64,000 nt of DNA from positions 1,130,501 to 1,194,500 of the forward strand of contig NC_092576.1 in NCBI RefSeq assembly GCF_037975245.1, given 5' to 3'. The notes beneath the pieces were generated by a model. The model searched no databases and was not told the origin of the DNA. It saw only the letters and a list, made by a program, of their open reading frames with translations. The stretch comes from Apostichopus japonicus (taxonomy: Eukaryota > Echinodermata > Holothuroidea > Aspidochirotida > Stichopodidae). The position numbers and the translations under genes were made by a program. Below are positions 1 to 12,500 of this stretch, piece by piece; within the stretch, counting starts at the first letter, position 1; every line of letters starts with the position of its first letter.

Positions 1-70
1 AAAAATTCCCAAATTTATTGTATGATTGGAACACCAGTCAGAAATCAGACTGCGACTTTTGACCGTTATT
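1..70. repeat. Fragment of dispersed repeat R1
   Basis: The first ~45 bases match the block at 50,273-50,310 and, inverted, the block ending at 21,697. The shared words include aattcccaaatttattg. It is a dispersed non-coding repeat cut by the window edge; no coding content is visible. Confidence 0.6.
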
Positions 71-3000
71 TCGCAATCATTAAACACTTCGCAAAACCGG
101 TGAAATGCATTGTGGGAGCTTAGCCCACTATATTAGCTCACTATATTTTAGTACACTGCAGCTTAGATATCGTCTAAAAATCCGTTTTAATACATATTCA
201 TAAAGCAGCAATCGAATTGCTTGAAGCAAAACTTTGAAGAAAAGAAGTTGAATATTCCTTAAATATCTGTTTGCGACTATGTCGGACTCACGATGTGGAT
301 GAATTTCGGAAATTTCTTTGCCTCGGCTTGAAAAATAAAAACGAAACGTGAGTAAAAACCTTTTACCTTTCGAATCGCACATTTAACGTTTTCAAGGAGA
401 TACTACCTCCATCGTCCGGTCGATGGTATAAAACAAATGAAACAATGATTTGGGGCTAAATTCGGAGTTGTTCCAGCATTCTGGGTTGAATTAAAGTGAC
501 TTTTGTAAGGTTGCTCTTGATCACCGGCATCAACGTATCCTATCGTGGTTAACTGCAAATGTACATGTGTATGCACATTACCATAGCGTGTAGCCTAGGT
601 TTACAGTTTTAAGTATTCTACAGTGCAGTGTATTAATATTACGGAACCGTGTGTTTATGAATTATGATGTTAGACATTGTTTACGAATACAATGTCGTTT
701 CCTTGAATTTTGGAGGACTTGAGCTGTTCAAAGTAGGGTAGTGCTAGTACTGTAGTGACTGAGCAGTAGGACCCTACAGTAAAACTACACAATACTAGAC
801 CTATGCTGGTATTATTAGTGTACTACTGACTTCTGCCACTGGTGGTTGTCAGCACTGACAATACCTTCATGCCCAGTACATATGATAGTACTTGAAAATT
901 AAATAAGCTTATATTAAAAAAGGTACTGCCTTGGTCGGCTCTGGTTAGTACTAAGTAGTTTTACCCTTGTGTGATTTTATCAGGTTTACCTAGATACATA
1001 GGCTCACCTGCTAATTCTGGATAAAGTCACTGTAGGCTACATTGCAGGTTGGTCAAGTCAGTGACAAGTGAACATTGGTTCTCTACTTTGTCCAAAGGAT
1101 AAGGCAAAGGATAAGTCTGCACTGAATTTTCCTACAGTGTTCGCAACGCATTTTGGTGGTATTCTTTTGTGTGTGAATTCATATTGCTGTTATTTATTTA
1201 TTTTTTGGTTGTGCATGTGCCTGTTTCACTTTGTTTCGAAGTTCTTCACCCTGTACTGCTGTATGTCTCTGTCATTTTCAGAGAGAAAATGCATTTACAA
1301 GTTCCACTACAATGTTATGTAATATGGGCTTGTTGCAAGTAGTCTCTGCCTGTTGCATTTAAAAGCAATGTGAAGTCATTCGTCATGTGACTTTATATAT
1401 TGTCTCCTATTATCCATCGTTCTGTTAACATTTATTTTTGCTTTCTTTCATTTTCAGGGCTCTTTCTGCATCTGCGGGTTGGATTCTCCTATGTGGGCAC
1501 TTGGGATATAGTACATGCATCAATATTCGAGAAAATTGTAGCCTGCAATTACTTCAAGTTGCTTCCTTAATGTGTTTGTTTTTACAATATTCACAGTTTC
1601 AACACATATGCAAAGTGTAAAATAAAAACCCAACCATATTATCTTCATTGTCTTACATCATGTGGCAAATATTGATGCAATTGCATGTGGTTGTTTTTGT
1701 AGGTCCAGGTTGAAATAATGTTGCGGTGGACTGGAAAGTCAATTGTGCATCTTTTGTTCCTTGCAGAAAGTACACGAACCTAAGCATTCAATAAGGCCCA
1801 GGTTGATGTTTGTGTTTATGCATATGTGACACCTACCTTCGATAATTCTCTATGTAGACACAATCTAATGGGTATAAGTGACCTGTTGTTCTTGCTACTT
1901 GGTCACAGGGTCAAACATGACAAATTTCAAATAATGACAAGTACCATTGTACTGGATCTTGATGTGATGTTGTTTGGTGATAATATGTACATGTTATAGG
2001 GAGTAAATAACCCTATTGTGTTGGTACTCATCATGAATACTAATGAGGCCACAATTTCAAAGTTAATGCTTCAAAAATATAGTTAGTGCCAGCAATTGGT
2101 GTAACTGCATTGAGACATTGCAGTTGTTGGCTGATGACAGGTAAATGATAATATTTGGTATATTGATTATGTATATTAATGAGGGGATGTGTCCTAATAC
2201 TAATTTGCAAAACTAAGATTGGGTAACCCTATACAGTAATATGGCATATGTTCAACAAGGTATAATAAATATTTTAATTAAAGCTTGTTTCAACAGACTA
2301 CTAATTAAGTCATTTCCAGTCAAGAGTGTAAAGTAATGTGTTAGTTCACATACAATTTTTTCCAAGTCAGATCAATTTGCTGGTCCTTGAAGAAATGCAA
2401 GTCGAGAAATTGTGAAAGTTTGGCTATCGCACAGGTTGTTACACTGTTACTTCACCCTGAATTTTCTCGTTACATATTTGCTGACACCTCATAAACATCT
2501 TAATGAATGTGCTTGCTAAGAACAGAAGTACAATGCTAAAGTCAGTTTTGTCAATCTCACTCACATTAACCTACCAAACAATTATTTTTTCATGAGTGTT
2601 TGTTCATTGAGCATGAAACATATAGCCTTTGCTTTGGCCATACCAAACAGTTCATGGAAGACATAGTCATCCAATTCTTTCATTTCACCTTTTAACTTAC
2701 ATTTATGGAAAAGTGTCTTTACACTGAATCTTTCGTGTTGCTTTGAAGTGTTTCGAATGATTTTTAAGGTAGTCAGTATAGGCCCCAAATTATAGCACGC
2801 TATAATTGCTAGAAGTTTTCAAAAAGTACTTTCCTTGAGGTCTTTACTCTCCAAATGGTTCTCAGACATTTTGAGGAACACAAAAGGTGACTGAATGTCC
2901 CAGTGAGGAAAATTCCCTCGAAGGTTGTTATACAAACAGTTTAAGAATTTTGACCAAAGGTGAACAGTCTTTAATATCTAGCATTTTTGTGGCAAATACA

Positions 3001-4059
3001 GCAAACCTCTAATGGTAACATGTATGTTTATGTGTTTCATATAAATTTAAAATTGAGGATTCCTAATGAGCAACTATCAAAAAGTATAGTGTGTTCATAT
3101 ATTAGATGAACAGCTTAGTACAAACTACTAAGTATTGTTTACCTTTTCTCTAATTTATGACAGAAGTAACTCTTTTAATGTTTCTTTGTACATTTATTTT
3201 AAGGCAATCAGTCTTTCAGGTAAATGACATTTTCCTCCAATAAAAGAGAAATTCCTTTACAATTGGTTTTCTATTTGATTCTTTGTTTGTCAAAGGTGTC
3301 AGATCTTGTACCTCATACCACATGTCCATAAGACTACTAATATTTACAGCTCCTTAAAGACAAACATGCTATTCTGCTCCTCTGTACCGTTAAATGCAGT
3401 CTCTTGCAAGAGAGTTGTTTCAGATATGCAGTTGCACATACTTATCCATCCCTATGCAAGTTATGCTACAAGCGGATACCTCCTGTGGGTGTTGGGGGGG
3501 GGGGTGTTCCAATCACTATACTTTGACTTCACCTCTCATGGGATGCTAAGGAATATGCAGTGCAATGTTACTATGATTAGGCTAAGCACATGAATTCGCT
3601 ATAGTAACCACACCCCACTCTTTGAATCGCATTCTCAAGTTTTCATAAGGAGTGTGATGTAGTATGCTAAGCACATCACTTGTCTGAGATCCCCCGCCAC
3701 ATCCCCAGCACACACCATCGTTTAAACGTGCAATTGAAAACGAACCAGGTGTTTGAACATCGGCTGCTACGTAGTGCTTACGAGTATCCCTACGAACCGT
3801 GGAAACGTATTGAAAGTAGAGCTGGATATGAAGCTAACTTCGTTACAAATTCAGTGATAGTTGTCTAACATCACTCAGTGCCGTGTGGACTGAATTTTGA
3901 CGGGTTGTTTTCTAGCAAACTGAAATTTGACAAATGTTTTCATTTGTGGTATGGATTTATCCAAGCAAAAACCTATAAAACCTTTTACATCTGCTAAAAT
4001 CGATGAAGTATGTACACTGGCTTCTGCGTTGTTTCATTCCAGCGCATACGCTGTGTTAA
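71..4059. other. Intergenic, nothing recognised
   Basis: The sequence is AT-rich. Short open frames here have no recognisable domain, no convincing splice structure and low-complexity composition. A run of G lies near 3,495. I see no gene, RNA gene or defined transposon. Confidence 0.5.
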
Positions 4060-4790
4060 ATGTAGAGCTGTAATATTAATTTTTGAAGTTGTTAAGTTGC
4101 TCCGATGTACAAAAGAAGTCGTCTTTGACAGCCAATAACTCTAAACGCGTCATGTTGAAAAAATCTGATATATTTTTTTTCTGGGAGAGATATAGTACCA
4201 CCCTGTTTGTACAAAAAAATTCAGGGGGGTGTTTTGCTTAATTTTGAAATAAAAAATCCACAAAATTTGCGATTTTTACAAAAACAATGTTTTGATCCTG
4301 GGTATTGTATTTCAAGGACCTTCAATTTAATACTGTGCAGTTTTTAATTTCATATAAACAAAAACTATTTGCAATGTACCTGTCTGTTTCTGGTTTAATT
4401 CATTTAATTAAAAGACTTTACTATAAAATGAATATCAAACAGTACATACATGTACAGTACATACATACATACATGTACTGTGTGTACATGTACAGTGTGT
4501 ATTTAGTGTTATGTGTAAACATTGTCTTCTGGCACTCATTGTCCTTATCCAAATGGATCTCCACCAAACATGATAGTAGCCCAGCCATTTCCACTATATT
4601 ATCGTGCAGATTTCAATGTCATATAATTTTTGGAGAGGGTGCAGCAACAGTCATCCGTGATTTGACACGGAATACCCATATGTAAGCCTTTACCAGAAAT
4701 AATGCTGATAAGTTAAGTAACTTATGCCATAGAGAGAAAAGTAGTGGCTCCAAGTTTGAAATACGTACCAACTCATCATTCCCTTACTAA
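4060..4790 (+). repeat. Upstream segment shared with gene B
   Basis: The stretch around 4,085-4,160 (gttgctccgatgtac, tctttgacagccaataac) and that around 4,730-4,785 recur contiguously at 50,905-51,065 in front of gene B. Between them gene A has about 540 extra bases (about 4,180-4,722) with a (tacatgta)-rich microsatellite near 4,445-4,500. This marks the left part of the segmental duplication that produced the two genes. Confidence 0.6.
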
Positions 4791-5361
4791 TGTTGGGACG
4801 CGGCCAAACGGGAGAGGGAGGTACTGGGTAAGCCCGTCGGTAAAGATCGGTGACAACAATAAAGGCGACAATCTGATGTTAACGTTAACGTCTTCTTTTA
4901 TTTAATAAGGGAGGAAAAACAGCTTCAACCCAACACGATCATTTAAGTATCGGATCCAGAGTAACGGATGACATCAGCCTAGCATTGAATGTTGGAGTAC
5001 ACAGAACCAAACATCTTATCTTACAAATCTTATTTGATATCGAAACGCAAAACCTTCTCTTTGACTTCTGTTACGATACTTTCACTTTACTTTGTTCGTT
5101 TATTTGGAAACCCACACTCGGAATGGCTGGGATGCACCACGCTAGCGTGCCTTCCAATCAGCGGAGTAATACAGTTCGCATCACTACCTACAAACTGACG
5201 GAGTAATGTACATGTATACCATGCCGTTACTACATTAACTGTAGTACGATACTATTTATGTAGGGTGAAGAGGGTGTCCAGCAATTGGTCAATAGTGATA
5301 CCCCCTTGAGGATATAGAAGTAGTACCAAGCTCTGAATATTCAAAACTTCACCTCACTACA
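4791..5361. mobile_element. Probable solo LTR, 571 bp
   Basis: The insert starts TGTTGGGACG and ends CACTACA, is flanked on both sides by CTAA, and contains an AATAAA near 4,859. Gene B has no such block: its sequence runs directly from cccttacta to aactttgtctatg at about 51,060, which is an effectively empty site. TGT...ACA ends with a short target duplication are typical of LTR retrotransposons, and only one LTR is present. No internal coding region was found, so the family is unknown. Confidence 0.55.
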
Positions 5362-6538
5362 CTAACTTAGTCTATGTCACGGGTACCCCCGACATTTGTC
5401 AAACAGTTATATATTAAAAGAGAAAACCACGGCACTGACACAGTGGCAGTCTAGACCTGGTCTAAGCTATACTGTAAACTAAAGTTTTAATTTAACAGTA
5501 AAATACCGGCAGCGAGGATTCCGGTGGGGCGACGTACTTTAACAGTTGCCAGTAGAAAACATGAGGACGTTATTTTACGAATTAGGTTACAGCTTCATCA
5601 TATGATTTTTTTCGTGCACATTAAAGAAATATCACTATAGTCTTCCATTGCGCACAAGCCAATGTTTTGTCAGGGTTCATTATAACTACAGTAAGTATGG
5701 CGCAGTCCCGTAGAGCTATATTTAAGTGCATGTTTGCATTGAGGACTGTGGAGACGCAAGTTTTTCTGAGCAGATACAAATATTTTTAAGACATTGCGTC
5801 CCGCGGGCACAAAATTTAAAATCCTGGTAACCTAAGTTACCTTTGGTTGTGTTCAAGAACCCGATTGATTCTGGTGGAAGTCAAATGAATGTATTAGCGC
5901 AAGAGCATTACTGATCACTTGAAGATAGTAATGGCCAACACTTCAAAAATCTTGTAGGCAAATGGAATAAAATATAGCAAGGTCAACCACTATGACAATT
6001 GGTTTTGGATTTTTGTCATTAGTGATGCAATTTTACTACCTGATCATGTTTGTTTTGTATTATTGTATGTTCATGTAATTACATCAACGGCACATTTTCA
6101 TGTACCTTTATTGTCACTAAGTAAAATATGGTCGTCGTATGTGGTAATCAGTGTGTCATTCCATATAATTGTACTCTGAATAAATAAAACTATTTAAGAC
6201 ATGTGCAAGAAGTTAATCTCGCTCTGCGGATTAATTATAATGATCTGTTGTAGGTAGGTTTTAACTCATTTGACATGACGATATTTCTTGCGATTACATT
6301 GATGTACAGTAAGCCAGAATTAGATCTACCAACTTTAAAAGTGGAATATTTGCTTTCTCTTACAGGGTTGTGCAGTAGTTTCAACTTGTCAACCAATTTT
6401 AACATTCTTATTGGGATATGTAGTCTGTTGTGACTGGTTGCAAACTTTTTTAATCCGATACTTTGTACAATGTAACGAACTGGCAATATATATCTTGATA
6501 ATGTGTACATGATGTAATTATTTTTTTTCTTTTGGCAG
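5362..6538 (+). promoter_or_regulatory. Gene A 5' flank or 5' UTR intron region
   Basis: The block 5,366-5,515 (gtctatgtcac, gacacagtggcagtctagac, aaataccggcagc) and the block 6,395-6,538 both recur before gene B, but there they are fused with no spacer (51,075-51,370). Gene A therefore has about 880 bases (about 5,515-6,395) that gene B lacks. The first coding exon has a good acceptor (tttttggcag at 6,538), so a 5' UTR exon and the promoter probably lie in or left of this region. No TATA box or start site can be named with confidence. Confidence 0.35.
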
Positions 6539-6574
6539 AACGTGACATGGCTGGAAGGGACGTTAATCCATATG
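6539..6574 (+). CDS. Gene A exon 1 (coding start, MAGRDVNPY)
   Basis: The acceptor tttttggcag ends at 6538. The first ATG is at 6547 and nine codons follow before the donor G|GTATGA (phase 1). The same exon, with V changed to I, lies at 51371-51406 in gene B, and conservation of the ATG, frame and both splice sites supports it. Because a splice acceptor precedes it, the start codon is not in the first transcript exon. The leader has no recognised motif. Confidence 0.6.
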
Positions 6575-9500
6575 GTATGAATGTGAATTAGTAAATTACT
6601 TGCATAATTGTCTTGTAAATCGTTTTCATTCCAATGCTAACAACAATATTTGTACACAGAAACAATAGTATATAATTTATAATGGACCACATGGAGAGCC
6701 TCCACAACTGCTTCACCACAATTGAATACCAAATTATTCTCTGGTATGTGATGCTTGCTTCTAAACACTGTAACTCAAATAATTCATTGTAGATGAACTT
6801 CTCACTTGGTTTGTGAATTCATCTTATTAACTACATGGTCATTTGATGTCAACAGTGGTCAAAGTCCGAATACCCTGTAAAAACTACAGGTATAAGTTAA
6901 AACAAAGTGCATCTTTGTTAAGGCTGATTTGTGTACAAAAGCCTTCTGGAAACTGGATGGAATTCAAGGTCATTTCAGATTAACAGTCAATACTCTAACC
7001 TTATTTTAATGGATTTCAAAGGTCATGCGAGGTCAGCCCAAGGCAAAGTATGAAAACATTGAAAATGCAAAATTCCAGAAGTGAATCTTGATGAACTTCA
7101 TAATTTGCATGGGGCTCCACATTAGTCAGTAAAAGAAGCTTGAATGAATTTACTTGACTGTGGTGGGTCCACATTATTGCAAGAACCTTGCTGATCACTT
7201 GAAGTCGGTAATAGTGTTACTAATTAATGTTCGAATACAAAGTGTTTGTTTGTTACAAAGCATCACTTAGGGAACTGGCTTTCTGCTTTTTGTATTGGAG
7301 CCATACAGAACAGATTGAATCCATTCTCCAGCTGTCCCATGGAAACACCCTCTTTCATGAATAATTATGTCCAGAGCAATAATGTGAAACTTAAACGAAA
7401 CATCCTGTCTCCAATTCATGATGTGTAACTCAGGGTTTACAATCTTGCAGCACAAGTTGGCAGTAAACAGTCTCTAGAACTCTGATAGGCAGTGTGGCCC
7501 TGTATTAGGTAATCACCTCGCACGCTATTTGTGCATTTGAAAATGGTAATTTAGGGTCCGGTACTCAGGTGTTAGGAGTCCTTGAAATTATATTCTTCGT
7601 CACATTTACGCATGCTGCTTTTTGATTCTTTGCCGGAGGTGAAAGGAATGTGATGGAGATGGCATGTGTGTGTATTTGACACTTGTGGTCAACAGTTAAG
7701 TATAGAGTCTGAAAACCTTCTAAACATGATAACTGTAGAAGTACATCTTTCTTGAACTTTGTCCTTAGTATGTAGATTCAGCTTGGTGAGTACAAGGACC
7801 CTATTGAGATTGGTCTAGGTGAAAAGTGGCATGAGGTCAAGGTATGTTAAAGTCTGAAAAACTTGTGAATATGATACTCCAAAATAAAACTACAATTAAT
7901 CTGTGAGATCTCCGATTCCATAATGTTCTTTTGGTGAACATAGATTAACATTTTCCGTTCAGTCTGTTTGATTTAAGCACTCAAGTTGCCCATTTTTTTC
8001 ACCCTTTGGCTTCCAGGGGTCAACAGGTTGTCCCACATAGTCTCAAAAAAGCCATATTCTCTGTGATTTAATCTAGATGACTTTAGCAGTAGGTTGTGAG
8101 AATATTTCACAGTGTATTTTGTCATGTAATTCTCATACACTAATGCAATCATTAAAGGGATAGACGGGGTACAGAGCTGATTTGCTAGCACAAGATTGGT
8201 AAAAGAAAATGACCATAATTTGCCCATACATCTATGTGTCTATTTATACATATTGGAAGACTCCTTTCTGGATATTGAATCATTTTGGAATAAAAATGCT
8301 ATACTGTAAAATCCTTGCAAGTGAATTAATTGATTGATGCCCACAAGGGATTGCTACAATAAAGAGCAAGAAACCTGATCAATTCTGTTTCTCACTTAAT
8401 TCTTGTACACTTAACTCACTTGCTCCACGTTAGTCAAATAGTTATCTGTGAGTTCTCCAATTCTGTAATTTTCTTTTGGTGAACATAGTTTTATCAATAT
8501 CAGTACAGTTTAGTGAAGGGGTTCTCTACCATAGGTCTTCCACACGACATACCGTCATCCATGACATAAAAACCACCTTCAAACAGTTGATACTCTTGTG
8601 TTAGGTGATTTAAACACTAAATTGGCTATTTTTTCACCCTTTACTTCAAGAGATCAACCAGTCTCAAAATTGGCCATATATGATCTAAAATTCATACTAG
8701 ATGACTTTGGCATTGGCAGGAGATTGTTAATGAATTTCATAATTTATAAGTAGTATCAAGTAACTCTCATTCATTAATTACAAATTATTAAGGATGGTTG
8801 GTGGCAAAGCTGATTTGCTAGCTGAAATTTGGTGAAAGGAAATGTCCATTTGCTCATACACCTATGTGTCTATACTTCACAAAGGGAGACTGTTCATTCT
8901 TGATATTGAAATATTTTGGAATAAAAATTCTACACTTGAAAGTCCAAACCAGTGAATATATTGGGTTCATGTCTACTATGGATTGCTACAATCAGTAGCT
9001 GGAAACCTCTGATCTTTTCTGGTTCTCCTTTAATTCTAGGACAAATTTAAGTCACTTGCTCTTTATTTGACAGATAGTCATGTGGAATGTTTAGCAAATT
9101 GTTTGCCAATGAATCACAAAGTCAACTGACTTCCTGGTTCCTCTTATCTTTTGGTCCTTTTACAGTATATCTTGCTGGTCAAATGATCCCTGGTGTAATC
9201 CCACCGGCAACTTTAAAATACATCCAGGTTTGAGCCATTGTTGCAGGACACGACCGGCATTGTGTAATTTACAGAAAATGGCAGAATAGAATTTGACAAC
9301 ACCCATTGTTGCGAGAGGTGTTATAAATCAAAATTACATCTACTATAGGTGCTTCACTATTACAAGTAGACACCCTTTTTCATTCCTTGCCCGAGGTTAA
9401 AAGAATATTTGCGATGGTGATGGCTGGTGTGTATCGGTATGTGACACCTGCTTGTAAACACGGTAACTCATAAACTTTATGATGGATTTACTTCATACTT

Positions 9501-12500
9501 GGTATGTGGATCCATCTTATTGAGTTCAACAACTCTATTTGTTTCTGTGAAAGTCATATATGTTATTTGAGGTCATCTTAGTCAAAGTCTGAAAACTTTG
9601 TAAACATGATAATGCAAAAAGTACATCTTTGTTGAAAGGTCATACTTGGTACGTAGCAAATATCATTCGCATTAAACATAGACAATGTCTGCAAACGTAA
9701 ACACAATAAGTCACAAATTACATCTTTGTTGAAATTCATACTTAGAATGTAGATCCATTTTTGTGAGTGCAGGAACCCTACTGAAACTGGTAGAGGTCAA
9801 AGATCACATGATGTCAACATATATTAAAGTTTGTTATCTTTGTTAGCATGGTAACATCAAAACTGCAATTAATCTATCAGTTCCCCCTCCCTCCCCCCGA
9901 TGCTATACTTTTCTTTGTGGACATAGTTTGGTCAATATAACATAGATCTCAATTGATCTTCAACTATACATATATATTCATCCAGGAAATGAAATCTGCT
10001 TCCAATAGGTGATACTCTTGTGTTGGGTGCTTTAAACACATTCAAGTGGCCCTGATTAAAAGTGTTAATTCAAGAGGTTAACTGGTTGTCTGAAATGGCC
10101 TAACATTTTCCCAAGGGGTCAACAGGTTATCTTTAATGGTCTCAAAATTGGCCTTATTCTTTGTAATGTATACTAGATGATTTTGGCTTTTGCAGCAAGT
10201 TGTGAAAATATTTCAGAGTGTATAAAGAATGTCATGTATCTCTCATTCATTAATAACAATAATTAAAGGAATGGCTGCAGGCAGAGCTGTTTTTCTTCCT
10301 CAAATTAGTAAATTCTACCAGTCAATTAATTGTTTGATGCCCACAAGTGAGTGATGCAAATATGAGCTGGAAATAATTGTTGGTTCTTACTTAATTCTTG
10401 GACACATTTAACTCACTTGCTCTATTCATCTTGTGAGATATATAGTTGTGTGGAATTTTGAGCAAATTGTATGACAAGGAATAACAAAGCCAATTTGCTT
10501 TCTGGTTTCAATTTGTTTTCAATCACTGTCGAAGCTTTGTAATGAATTGCAGACAACTATTACAACTTACTTGTAGCTGCTGGTGTACTGAGTGGAATAT
10601 GATGAAAATATAACTATGAATAATCAGTACTAACTGTTTTTGTGCTTGTTGCTTTCCTTCAGGATTTGGGCTTTTTAAAGTGTATGCATCTGATCGACTG
10701 ACCAAGCTTGTTATCAGAAAACTTGCAACTTACTTTAATATTCTGCCGGCATTTCAAGGTGATGGACTGGATTTTGTCCACAAACTTGTCGATAGAGGTA
10801 TTATAAAAGAAACTGACATCTCACAGCTTCTTAATGCCTTGCACGAATTGAAGCAATGTGGAATACAGGAGGACATTCAGAAAGCATTCAAACAACCTCA
10901 GGGTAAGTGATACAGTAATGTTTCATTTTAACCGTGTTTATTTTAACAGTGCACAATAGAACAAGGAAATGTGAAGCTGGGACTTCAATACGATTTAGGC
11001 TGTCAGTGGTCATCACTTATTGGGGTTCAATTCTGCCAATAGAGCTTGTTTGTAAGAATACCCGTCTCGTAAACAGGGACTCACTCACCAAGTGTATGGT
11101 GCATGAACTTTAAATTTGTTATGTAGATTACACTTAAGTGGTAAGTTGCTAGATTTTGTTATTGACCTAGCTATAGGTCAGAGGTCATGAACAAGACCTT
11201 GTAAACAACCTTACTGAACATCTGTAGCATTGGTTAACATGTCATACTTGGGTAGTAGGTGCAGGCGCCTTAAAGCAGCATTTTGCGTCCTTTTCTATGA
11301 TTTTTCTCAACCTCACTGATTCCACTTTGCCATAACGACATACATAACTAGCTAATCTATTTATATTTTACTTCAAATGGTGGCATAAAAGTCGAAATAT
11401 TTGCAACTTTCAACTTTGTTGTTCTCCAAGATATTTTCCGTTGGGAACCCAATAAACCTCGCCCATAATATGAATATTTAAACACTACGAACGTCATTGA
11501 CAGATACGTAATATAACACCACGCTTGATTTGTGTACAGTCTATAAGGCAGTTGTACCAGGGAGTTGCTGTTTTATGATTGATACATGTAAAAAAATCGA
11601 TGCACATGTTAAAAAAGTGGAAAAAAGCGACCCAACGCAAAATGCTGCTTTAATGAGTAGGCTACTTTACTTCGAGCAGTTGTGGTTGGGGGTTAATGGT
11701 CACTTGAGGTCCCAAGGATTAAAAACTGAAAACAATAAACAAGTTTCTTCAATCGTTCTAGCTGATATTGATGAATCACTAATAGACTAAGTAGATGGGT
11801 GCCCTTTAGTAAGGTTTCATGTGTTTGTTCTTGGTAAAGATCAAAGACTATTTTTTGAGGTCAATAGATGTCAATACCTGAACTTCTTGTAAACTTGATA
11901 GAAGTAAAGCTGCAATGAATCTAAAACTGAAAATGTGCATCCAGCTTATTCAATTAGAGAACTGTGATGTTTTGAAAATTGCTTGTTTACTTAAACTTAA
12001 ACGGATCACAAAATTTAGTCTCCACAGTTTATGTTGGATTTCATACATTCAACTCAATTGCTTTTGCAAACCAATTGTACTAATGTTGAATATGTAACAG
12101 GGCATCTGAGATTATAAAATGTCTTAAAATAAAGTAATGAAATGACAAGGAAAAATTAGAAATATTATTAATTAAGGAAGGTAGCAGGGCATCTGAGTCT
12201 TGATAGATGATCAAGCCAATGCATATACTGATGTGTGTGTAGCTTTAAATGTTTGTGTAATGCAAATGAGGACATGCACACACTCAATAAATCAACAAAA
12301 TGCTGGCACTTCATATCGTATCATGAGATGAGCTCTGTGGATTCTATGGTCAATATATGCACAATTTGGTATTCATAGTATATTTTGCATTTCACACATT
12401 TAGCTCGATTGCTTTTGCAAACCAATGGTGCTATTAATGCACTATTAGTATAGCAGGGTATCTGAGATCAATAAATGTCTTAAATCAAATGATGAAATGC

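Noticed and set aside
3306-3868. Two plus-strand frames of 62-95 codons
   Set aside because: No domain, no splice context, and one spans a G homopolymer; treated as chance.
4445-4500. CRISPR-like spaced repeats (tacatgta words)
   Set aside because: Irregular spacing and simple-sequence composition; it is a microsatellite in an animal genome.
11530-11790. 86-codon frame in gene A intron 2
   Set aside because: No recognisable domain, no good splice sites in phase, and the matching part of gene B is not open.
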